A stretch of 64,000 nt of DNA from Orobanche coerulescens (taxonomy: Eukaryota; Streptophyta; Magnoliopsida; Lamiales; Orobanchaceae): assembly GCA_033398695.1 (NCBI GenBank), contig CM065809.1, positions 176,876,501 through 176,940,500 on the forward strand, given 5' to 3'. The position numbers and the translations under genes were made by a program. The notes under the pieces were generated by a model. The model was not told where the DNA came from. It did not search any database and worked only from the letters and a program-made list of their open reading frames with translations. Position 1 is the first letter of the stretch, and the number at the start of each line of letters is the position of its first letter. Shown one piece after another: positions 55,457-64,000 of the stretch.

Positions 55457-56994
55457 TCACTGGTAGTATTTCTTCAGATGTATGGCGTTCCAGGGATATT
55501 GGTCCGGAGTGCCGTCATGGTGTTCAAGTTCGTAGGTTCCCTTAGTTAGCCACTTAGATATCCTGAAGGGCCCCTCCCAGTTTGGACCAAAGACACCTGT
55601 GTGGGTCTGGATCTTTTTGAGGATGAGATCGCCCACTTGAAACCTTCTTTCCTTGACCTTCGAATTGAAGAACTTCTCGAATCTCCTTTTGTGGATCGTG
55701 TTTTTCATTTCTGAGGTCAGTCGTCGCTCTTCGAGCATGTCAAGGTCGATCCGCCGGGCCACATCATTGTCGGTCGTCATCTCTTGTTCGGTTCGATGGC
55801 TGAGGACGGCGATCTCTGAGGGAATCACCGCTTCTGTCCCGAAGGCAAGGGCGAATGGGGTTTCGCTGGTTGAATTACGGGTCATCGTTCGATAAGACCA
55901 CAAAACGTCTGGGAGCTCGCTCGCCCATCGTCCTTGCCTGGACTCGAGTCGCGCTTTAATCGTGTGTTTGAGGATCTTGTTTATAGCCTCTACCTGCCCG
56001 TTCGTATGAGGGTGATAGGGTGCCGAAAACAACTTTTTGATTCCCCACTTCTCGCAGAATTGCATGACTTCTAATCCATCAAACTGCTTTCCATTGTCGG
56101 AGATGATGGCCTGGGGCAGACCGAATCGGCATATGATGTTTTTCCGGATAAACTTGATCACTTGTTCTTGGCCGATCTTGTTGAGTGGTTCGGCTTCAGC
56201 CCATTTGGTGAAATAGTCGACCCCTATGATGGCGAACTTACAGCCCCCTGGAGCCGTCGGCAAGGGACCTATAAGGTCGATGCCCCATTGCGCGAATGGC
56301 CATGGTATGTACATTGAGGTGAGCTGCTCGGGGGAGAGTTTAATGTTTGGGCCCATTACTTGACACCTATGACATGATCTGACATAGGAGATCGCATTCT
56401 TCTGAAGTGAAGGCCAGAAAAAACCTTGCCTAGTTGTTTTATGGATGAGAGCTCGTCCGCCAGCATGGTTTCCACAGATCCCATCAAGGATTTCGGCTAA
56501 AACGAGCCGACCTTCCTCCGGTGTAATACACTTGAGGAGGGGAAGGCTGAAAGCTCGCTTGTAAAGCCGGTCGTCCAATAGGGTGTATCTGGTCGCACGG
56601 AGCTGGAGTTGGCGAGCTTTGATACGGTCGTCAGGGACCGTTCTGTCCTTTAAGTATTTGATGAACGGAGTCATCCAGTTCTCCTCGTCAACGGCAACTG
56701 TGGTAACCAGGTTTCTGTCGATCGTCGTCCTTGCTGATTTTGTGATTTGGATATTAGAGAAATCGGCTGCCCCATATGACGACGCTAGCTTGGATAGGGC
56801 ATCGGCCTGGGAGTTGTGCTCTCTCGGGACTTGTTCGATTAGCACTTCCTCAAATTTCGTGCACATTTCGGTGACCAACTCTTGGTATTTGACCATTTGT
56901 TCGCCGCGCGCCTCATATTCTCCCTTGACTTGGTTCACGACCAAGAGGGAGTCCATGAAGATATGGAGGCGACGAACATCCAGGGCGAGGGCTA
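55457..56994 (-). CDS. Tat pol C-terminal part: RNase H end and integrase
   Basis: An open frame of over 500 codons on the minus strand enters from the CACTA boundary at 56994 and stops at 55457. It starts inside an RNase H domain (ALDVRRLHIFMDSLLVVNQVKG to VPREHNSQADALSKLAS). The integrase zinc-binding module follows (H in GNHAGG, H in LIHKTT, C in RSCHRC). The D-D-E core is GIDLIGPLP, IISDNGKQFD and NGQVEAINK. The C-terminal part has FQVGDLILKKI and GPFRISKWL, with no chromodomain, as expected for Tat. Frame and catalytic residues are intact, unlike neighbouring elements. The N-terminal part of pol was separated by the CACTA insertion. Confidence 0.92.
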
Positions 56995-57019
56995 CACTAC
57001 TACAAATATGACCTTTAAT

Positions 57020-57315
57020 GACAGAAATTTTATGACGTTTTGCCAAAAACGTCATTGTAATGTCTTTTCATGACGTTTCCAGCAGCAAACGTCATAAATT
57101 TGGATTGGAGTTTAGTTTTATGACATTTAGTAACAGTCATCGTGAATAATGAATTTAATGATGTTTAAAAACCGTCATAAAATTTATGACGTTTTACAAA
57201 CGTCATATACTAATTTTCCATGATGAATTCCGGACGTCATAGTAGATCTATTGACGACAATTTCTAAGTATCGTTGAATATTCTTTCAATGACATTTGTT
57301 AAATGTCATAAATTG
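57020..57315. repeat. Subterminal array of the TNP2 CACTA element
   Basis: About nine copies of ATGACGTTT / AAACGTCAT or decayed forms, often as back-to-back hairpins. Confidence 0.8.
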
Positions 57316-57339
57316 TAGGTGGGCCATGACAATACACAA

Positions 57340-58317
57340 GTATTGGCGCCTTAGCCTAATTCTCTGCCGCCCATTTTTTTTTCGGGAACTTTCTATTGAT
57401 TGAAGAATTTGGCAAAACAAGTCTGACTACCGCTACTGAAAACTTTCTAAGAAAATAAAAAAACGCCCAAAAAACCTAGTTTCTCCCTACGTACGCCGCC
57501 CCTTCTCTCTCACCTTTGCGTTCGCGACCTTCCCAATCTGATTCAGAAATTTGCTTTCTTTCTCACACGACGCCACATCTGCTTCTCTTCCAGCGACCCC
57601 TGCTTCTCTTCCGGCCGAACGCAGCGTAAGCCTCATGCTCGATTTGTTCAATTTTTTTTTAATTTACGTCAATATAGTTGTATGATATTTTTTAATTTGT
57701 TTGATTTGTGCTACTTAATTATTCAGTCTATAGAGTTGTGTGATATTTGGATTTGGGTGATTCTTGTATGGTTGATATTAATATTTCTTAGTAGTAAACT
57801 TTCCTCTACGCTGACTTCAACGGAGGAGATGAATTTTTTCATGTATTGAGTTTCTCCATCCTCAATTTTCTCGTGTTTTTGTCCAGGCAGATGCTTAAAA
57901 ACTGGACAACCTCTACTTGGTGAAGAGAATGCAACAACAGTCATAGACAAAACCTATAGGTTTGATGACAATTCTATTTTGAATGCTTATGTGGTGATTG
58001 ATTTTCCGAAGATGATGTTCTCTAGTTCGTGATCTTTCTTTGGAATTCCAGATTCATCGCTTCGTGACCAAGTCGGCTCCATCGTCGTTGCCTCCATCGT
58101 CGTCGCCTCCATCGTCTGTAAATATACTATATATATATACTCTGTTTATCTGTTTATAATATATATATATATATATTATATAATTACATATACAATACAG
58201 ACTAGTTGATTGTTATATATGTTGAATGTTATAATTTGGCTGTCTGCTGTTGTATTAGGTATGTTAGAAACATATAATATTCTACATGTATAATTACTAT
58301 TTATTATTTATACCTTA
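57340..58317 (+). other. CACTA 5' region: leader-like GC-rich segment, no gene
   Basis: 57480-57630 is CT-rich and GC-richer than its surroundings and ends with a donor-like GCAGCGTAAGCC, compatible with a transposase leader exon. GCCTCCATCGTCGTC repeats lie near 58090. No coding frame is supported. Confidence 0.45.
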
Positions 58318-58854
58318 CATAGTTATCAATAGCGCCCGTAGCGCTCGCTATAGCGAGTAGCGAAGCGTAGCGAGGCTTCATCGCTATAGGGCGCTATGAG
58401 CTACGCAGTTTTGGATAGCGAGCGCTATCCTCGCTATTCTCGCTATAGCCTCGATCGCGATAGCACCCAATAGCGGCGCTATTTCATATTCTGTGTTTTT
58501 TTCTGTAACAATTTTGTAGGTTGCCCTTTTCAATTCCAATAATAAATGTGTTTTCAGTAACATAAACTCGAAAAAATATAAAAGCCCAAAATCAATATAT
58601 TTTTAGATAAGATGACATTTATATTATGTTTTTCTAGTATTGGAATTGATGTTTTGTGTTATTTGAACTTATATCCATGTTATTTTTCAGTTTATGCATG
58701 AACTCTTGAATTGGATTTAGTATATAATATATATTATATATTTATGTACTTGTGGCGCTTCACTTCCAAATAGCCCTCGCTATTCGTTATAGCTATCACT
58801 ATAGCCGTAAGGGACCTTGTCGCTATGGAGCGCTATTCGCTATTAATAACTATG
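58318..58854. mobile_element. Palindrome-rich MITE, probably hAT-type (537 bp)
   Basis: Ends CATAGTTATCAATAGCG and CGCTATTAATAACTATG are inverted. Flanks ATACCTTA (58310-58317) and ATACCTTG (58855-58862) match at seven of eight bases. About 180 bp inside the left end and 110 bp inside the right end are packed with AGCGCTA, TATAGCGA and GCGATAGC words. The AT-rich middle is unrelated. No coding. Confidence 0.8.
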
Positions 58855-58862
58855 ATACCTTG

Positions 58863-58965
58863 TCGACTAGTGTCGACTAGTCTACGACAAGTCACGGCTA
58901 GTCTACGACTCGACTTGTCGGACCCTCCGTCGACTGGGATCGACTGGTCGACGTAACAACCATGG
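58863..58965. repeat. GTCGACTAG-rich fragment
   Basis: TGTCGACTAG and its variants (GTCTACGAC, TCGACTGG, GTCGAC) recur about nine times in 100 bp. It resembles the end of another palindrome-rich MITE. No partner end was found. Confidence 0.4.
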
Positions 58966-59318
58966 TCTATTCACCCTGTAATAACTCTAAGAACAATTTA
59001 TTATGCAGAACGTATAATTACAAGAGGTTTATGATAATGTTTTTTTTATGATTTTGTTTGTATATGAAACCTAAATATGCTACTGGTGTGATGGTTCTGT
59101 ATTTGTGTTGTAAACACATGTGAGAAGCAAAAAGTGATATCTATTACCTTATAACAATTTTAATTCATGAGGTATCTTTCCCTTTGATTACCTTCATAAC
59201 ATTATATTTCCTGGCCTGCTATTTGCAAAAGCATATTTTGCGATTCGCTTTGTCACTTTGAAAACTAGAAATCGCAGTGAACTGAACGCCGCAAACCATC
59301 TGTTTTCAGCTTCGATTC

Positions 59319-60401
59319 CTAATTGATTGTCTTGAATGTGTCTGCTCTTTGTGGAGAACTTTTCACATACTTGCAGGCTTTCCTAATTGATGCAACTGAT
59401 TTATCCATAATATGCAACCCATACCTCGCAATCAGGTTAACAATATGTACGAGGCATCTCACATGCATCACCCCCCTTGGTGGCCTCTTCTCCCAATCAT
59501 CCATTTATGTCTTTAGATAGTTAATAGCAACTTTTTTTTGCTGCTGCATTGTCCACACTGATTGTCAACCCACACTGATCGTGAACACACTCTCAATCCC
59601 CCATTTATCAAACAATCCTCTAAGATTTTTCCTATAGTCTTTCCATTATGATCAGGAATCAATTTAAAGTTCAAGGTTTTTCTATGAAGTGTAAAACCGT
59701 GATCGATAAAATGAGCTGTGATGACCATATAGTTTAGAGTTTTACAACTGGTCCAGGTGCCCGTTGTCAAACAGAGTGGGCGGGATTGTAACTCAACCGT
59801 TAATTCAGCCTTCTTAGCATCATACATCCTCAAAAAATTCTGAAAAATAGTCTTCCTACAAGTAGGCAACCATCTCGGAACTGAAACTTCCACAAAATGC
59901 CTGAATCCAATATTTTAATAAAGCTAAACGACAACTCATCGATAACAATCATCCTGGTTGCAGCAACTCTCCTTCGACCAAGCAGCTGTTTTCAATGTTC
60001 TCACACCACCCACCATAATACAGTCACTAGTTAAGGCTTGTTGTCCTCCCTGCTCTAGATTCAATCTATCCCCAAAATTTTTACAAACAGACTTAAGATG
60101 ACTCCTAAGAGTACTTGTACCTACTCTGAAATCACACTTGAATTCAGTGTTACAATGAATGCCACGGCAGCGTTTCTCTAATCCAACAACCTTCTCTTCC
60201 CCCATCTACTTCATCATAAAGATGCGCAACATATCTGTCAAAACGAGGCCATACGTTATAGGTAAGCCGTGGTTCCTTCTTCAAGGCAGTCATCTTTCTT
60301 TTCCCTTTTACCGTAGTAGCACCCTTCTGTTGTTGGACTTCTTCGTCCTCATATGGAACTTGCATGGTTTGATTATCATCACATGAATTCGAGCTAGACA
60401 T
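59319..60401 (-). pseudogene. hAT transposase relic (BED zinc finger, core pieces)
   Basis: Minus strand. From ATG 60401 an acidic N-terminus leads to LTYNVWPRFDRYVAHLYDE. A BED-type zinc-finger region (CNTEFKCDFRVGTSTLRSHLKSVC) follows in another frame at about 60150-60080. The hAT catalytic-domain start is at about 59800-59560: ELQSRPLCLTTGTWTSCK, YMVITAHFIDHGFTLHRKTL, GKTIGKILEDCL and VWVDNQCGQCSS. Then comes a segment with RCLVHIVNLIARYGLHIM (59480-59330). The dimerisation domain is missing. Probably an inserted hAT fragment inside the CACTA element, inactive. Confidence 0.75.
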
Positions 60402-60990
60402 AGTAATATGAAAAAAAAAAGAAAAAAAACATATTATTCAGTTGCTCATCATCAATAATTCAATATTACAACCTAATGGTAATAGATTTCTCTATATAAT
60501 GAAACACTAAATCTAAAATGAATATCAGCCTTACCCTACCAATCACAAAGATTAAAAAAGAATTAAGTATTAAGCGTTAAAACAAAATAACCTAAACAAT
60601 AATGGAATTTATTAATATATAAATATAAATATGTATACACAACATAATAAAAATAACCTACAATATCCATTTTTCATCCTCCTTCAGACCTAGTTAACAA
60701 AGAACATGCTTTATCCTTTGCAATTATAATCAGATTTTTGAAGAAAAAAATCCGATCAAACTAATGATTAAGATAATAAATTGAGACGCAGAAAACACCT
60801 GGAAGAGAAAACATGATTTTTCTGCAGAAAAATGCTTTTTATAAGGATGTTAATAAGGTTACATGTTGTTTCATATTAATTTGTGTTTGGTATATATCAT
60901 AACATGGTAGCACTCTTAAGTCTTAAAGTCATGAATTTAATCTGTTTGAGTTTTTAAATATTGGTAGGTGTAAAGCAAGTATAAGTTAGT
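60402..60990. other. AT-rich DNA before the TNP2 start, no gene seen
   Basis: No frame or element end is supported; it is likely the CACTA interior upstream of the transposase. Confidence 0.4.
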
Positions 60991-63900
60991 ATGGATAAGA
61001 GTTGGATATCTTGGGACCCAAATAATCCTCAGTTTCAAGAAAAGGCTAAAGAATTTATTATTAATTCTAAGAAGTTTGCAAGGAATCCTGAGATGATCAT
61101 CTGTCCTTGCGTAATCTGTAGAAACCGCTCTTCACAAAATGATGAAACATTATTGTTTCACCTAACTAAGTATGGATTTGATCCTACATATAAGGTCTGG
61201 GTCGCTCATGGTGAGCCAAATCTTATAGGAAGAAGTGCACAAGTTGGTGAGTTTGTAACATCATATGATGTTTGTGAGGATTCTGAAATATTAGAAGTTC
61301 ATCAGATGTATGAAGATGCGTGTTTTAAGTTACCATTTCAGGGTGAATCCCTGAGTTTACTGAATGTAGATGATATGTATCAAAAAAAGATTTCAGATGC
61401 TGAAGTTCCTCTGTACCCTAGTTGTACTAAGTACACAAAACTTTCAGCAACCTTAATCATGTATACTTTGAAAGCTGAATCAGGTCTATCTAATTCTGGT
61501 TTTGATAAAATCATGAGTGTGTTTAAAGATATGCTACCGGAAGAAAATACTTTTCCGGAGTCACTATCCATAGTCAAGAAAGCACTTAAAGATTTTGATT
61601 TAGGGTATGAGAAGATAGACGCATGTCTCAATGATTGTATTTTGTATAGGGGAGAGGAATATAGAGACTTATATAAATGTCCTGAATGTAATGCTTCTAG
61701 ATATAAAGTAAACCTACGTACTGGAAAGATAAAAGAAGGTGTTGCTGCAAAAGTATTACGTTACTTTCCTATAATTCCAAGACTTCAGCGGATGTTTCTT
61801 TCTGCATCCGTTAGTGAGCAGTTAACATGGCATTCTAGTCATCATAGTCAAGATGGTAAGATGCGTCATCCTGTGGACTCAGTTTCTTGGAGTTCCATAG
61901 ATAAAAAATACCCCGATTTTGCATCAGATCCGAGGAATTTAAGATTTGGACTTGCAACTGATGGGTTCAACCCTTTCAGCAATCTTAGCTCCACACACAG
62001 TCTTTGGCCAGTTATCTTAGTCATCTATAATCTTCCACCAAATGTGTGCATGTCTTCCGAAAACCTGATGCTAAGCTTACTTATTCCAGGCCCTTATAGA
62101 TGATCTAAAATTGTTGTGGGATGGTATTAATATGTATGATGCATATACTAAAGCCATGTTTAATAGAAGAATCTGAAACGTGTTCTTACTGGTTGCCACT
62201 TGCTCAAAAGACTATCTATGTGGATCATAGAAGATTTTTGCCATCAAACCATATGTTTCGGAGAAAACCTAAGTGGTTCAATGGAATAAATGAGAGAAGG
62301 GTGCGGCCAAAGATCTTTACAGGGAGAGATACGATTCATGCTTTAGTTGGGTTCACAAATAAGTGGGTAAAAAAAAGAAAAAAAACAGAAGAAGCTTAAA
62401 AAGGGAGACCCAACAAAGTTATTAAAAAAGAAGTCCTTATTTTTCGACTTGCCGTATTGGGAGGTCAGAGTTATATTCTTACTATTATTTACTACTCTAA
62501 TTCAATAAGATTCTGATGAAACATTATAATTAAGTTTGATACGTATTTTGTTTGCTAACTATAGGAACTACTTGTGCGACATAATTTGGATGTTATGCAC
62601 ATTGAAAAAAATGTCTGTGAAAGTGTTTTAGATACACTCTTAGATGTGAAGGGAAAATCTAAAATTGGGGCAGATTCACGTAGAGATCTAGAATTACAAG
62701 AATTAATGGAAGATGTTGTAGTAGAAGCAAGAGCAGAAAAGTTAGATCCTTCTAGTGCTTACACCTTTACAAAGCTTGAGAAGGAAAAATTTCTTTGGAG
62801 GCTATGGATGCAAAGGTTTCCTGATGGATATTGCTCTAATATTGGAAACTGCATCAAGATTACATCTGGAAAAATTCTAGGGATGAAGTCTCATGATTAC
62901 CATGTCCTAATGCAACAACTATTATCTGTTGCTATTAAGGGGCTTTTACCTGAAGGGTTACGAAAATCATTATTTCGTTTATCTGCATTTTTTCACGAGT
63001 TGTGTCAAAGAGTAATTGATAAGAAAAGATTAGAAGAGCTGGAAGATGAAATTATTGAGACCTTGTGCTTGTTCGAGAGGTACTTCCCTCCATCATTTTT
63101 CTCCATAATGATTCACCTTACAATTCATATAGGAAGAGAAGCGAAATTATGTGGTCCTGTCCATTACAGGTGGATGTACCCTTTTGAGAGGTATTATTTA
63201 GTGCTTATAACTTTCATCATAAACTATATAATGGTTGTTAAATATGTTTATCTTACTATTATTTTAACTTAATGAACTTTTAGATACATGAAGGTCCTCA
63301 AAGGTTATGTTAAGAATCGTGCTGCTCCGGAAGGAAGTATTGCTGAAAACTACTTGGTTGATGAGTGTGTTAGGTTTTGTGGCAGATACATGAAAAACTC
63401 TTCCTTGTTTGGTAACAAACGAAAACGTAATGATGTCATTGAAAATGAAACAATAATTGAAGGATCTGCACTGCGTAAAGGCCGACCTTTACAATTGACT
63501 GATGAGTTGCATAAAGCTGCACATCTATGTGTCCTTATCAATAGTCAAGAAACTGAACCTTATATTGAGTTCGTAAATCTCCAGTGACTTATATTTATTT
63601 TCTTTAATTAATGGATATTTTATAGATACCTTACATATACATATCTGCACATCTCGATTTGTTTTCTCATTAGGGTTCATAAGGAAGAGTTAAGGTGCTC
63701 TGACCAACGGTTGATATCTAATTCAAACATACTAGAGAAAATACATTTACAGAATTTTGTGCAATGGTTGCAAGCTAAGGTTTGATCCATTGATGTTTTT
63801 TTTTTGGGACTAATGATTAAACTTAAATGTATACTTGACACAAAACTTGTTGCTTTGGGTTCTTCAGATTAAACTTGACGCTGATAGTACTGGTGTCGAG

Positions 63901-64000
63901 TCATCTGAAATGCTAAAGTACCTTGTTAAAGGGCCAAGACATTGTGCAATGTCCCACTCCGGTTTTATTATTAATGGAAACCGCTTTCATACTGTGGATG
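60991..64000 (+). pseudogene. TNP2-type CACTA transposase, damaged and incomplete in window
   Basis: The first exon (from ATG 60991) encodes the transposase-associated domain: MDKSWISWD, then CPCVICRNR, HLTKYGFDPTYKVW and HGEPN. The TNP2 core follows: CPECNASRYK, YFPIIPRLQRMF, MRHPVDSVSW, LRFGLATDGFNPF, WPVILVIYNLPPNVC and LSLLIPGP at about 62095. Between 62100 and 62210 coding is shortened and frames change, so part of the core is lost. IYVDHRRFLPSNHMFR and FFDLPYWE (to 62463) follow. Proposed later exons 62565-63190, 63284-63583, 63674-63779 and 63868-64000 join in phase and carry RHNLDVMHIEKNVCESV, the DUF4218-like LLPEGLRKSLFRLSAFFHELC with YRWMYPFER, and FVQWLQAK. This protein cuts and moves CACTA elements. 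Confidence 0.85.

Larger units (their letters stand above)
50209..64000 (-). mobile_element. Large Tat-type gypsy element, 5' part beyond window
   Basis: Reads on the minus strand: 3' LTR at 50209-51189, antisense accessory gene at 51527-54483, spacer, then integrase/RNase H at 55457-56994. A CACTA transposon interrupts it there and fills the rest of the window. It inserted into copia pol; the five bases before it are ATAGC. Remaining pol, gag and 5' LTR should lie right of the CACTA. LTR and spacer match the gag-only element at 20117-24243. Confidence 0.85.
56995..64000 (+). mobile_element. TNP2-encoding CACTA transposon (right end beyond window)
   Basis: Left end CACTACTACAAAT at 56995, preceded by CTA (56992-56994), the expected 3-bp duplication whose partner is outside. 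Subterminal TATGACGTTT / AAACGTCATA words alternate in orientation to about 57310. A TNP2-type transposase gene lies on the plus strand from 60991. It differs from the CACTA at 44330 in terminal and subterminal sequence, so it is another family. It contains a 537-bp MITE and a hAT relic. Confidence 0.9.

Overview
The window is nuclear DNA from a flowering plant, almost certainly a eudicot. An asterid is possible from the style of the NAC gene and the Tat primer site, but this is only an impression. The evidence is one spliced host transcription-factor gene embedded in layered plant transposable elements: Ty3/gypsy chromovirus and Tat elements, Ty1/copia, LINE, SINE, CACTA, hAT and Stowaway. 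There are no bacterial features, rRNA genes, functional tRNA genes or CRISPR arrays.

Layout. 1-8469: a Tekay-type chromovirus that begins about 104 bp inside its 5' LTR, with degraded gag-pol and a complete 3' LTR. It sits inside a second chromovirus-like LTR (8470-8964, plus strand), which itself interrupts a minus-strand relative (8965-11392). 11400-19940: microsatellites, a probable Tat/Athila-like LTR (about 12443-13738), four hAT-type non-autonomous elements (three with convincing 8-bp target duplications, or TSDs) and two terminal-inverted-repeat MITEs. 20117-24243: a complete gag-only Tat-type element with TSD CATTT. 24316-26373: a decayed CACTA-like element holding an LTR remnant and a tRNA-derived SINE. 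27735-33225: two nested minus-strand gypsy LTRs. 33350-36660: LINE and SINE insertions and AT-rich repeats. 36896-38220: the only host gene, an XND1/NAC104-type NAC factor with three exons on the minus strand. 38856-43073: a 5'-truncated L1-type LINE. 43600-50208: LTR sequence and a decayed copia pol, split by a complete CACTA element (44330-47107, TSD GGC) that carries a gene fragment. 50209 to the window end: a second, larger Tat element with integrase on the minus strand and a spliced antisense accessory gene on the plus strand. Its pol is broken at 56995 by a TNP2-encoding CACTA element that runs off the window and contains a palindrome-rich MITE and a hAT transposase relic.

How it fits together. 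The window records successive nested insertions, so relative ages can be read from who interrupts whom. The gag-only Tat element shares LTRs, polypurine tract and 3' spacer with the large Tat element and looks like a deletion derivative mobilised in trans. The most interesting features are the antisense, intron-containing gene of the Tat element; arrays of GC-rich palindromes in several LTR families; and blocks at palindromes or hairpins where the two LTRs of one element differ strongly although the rest is nearly identical.

Limits: all similarity statements come from reading by eye and memory of families. Many coding lesions are single-base indels, so I cannot separate real decay from uncorrected assembly errors.
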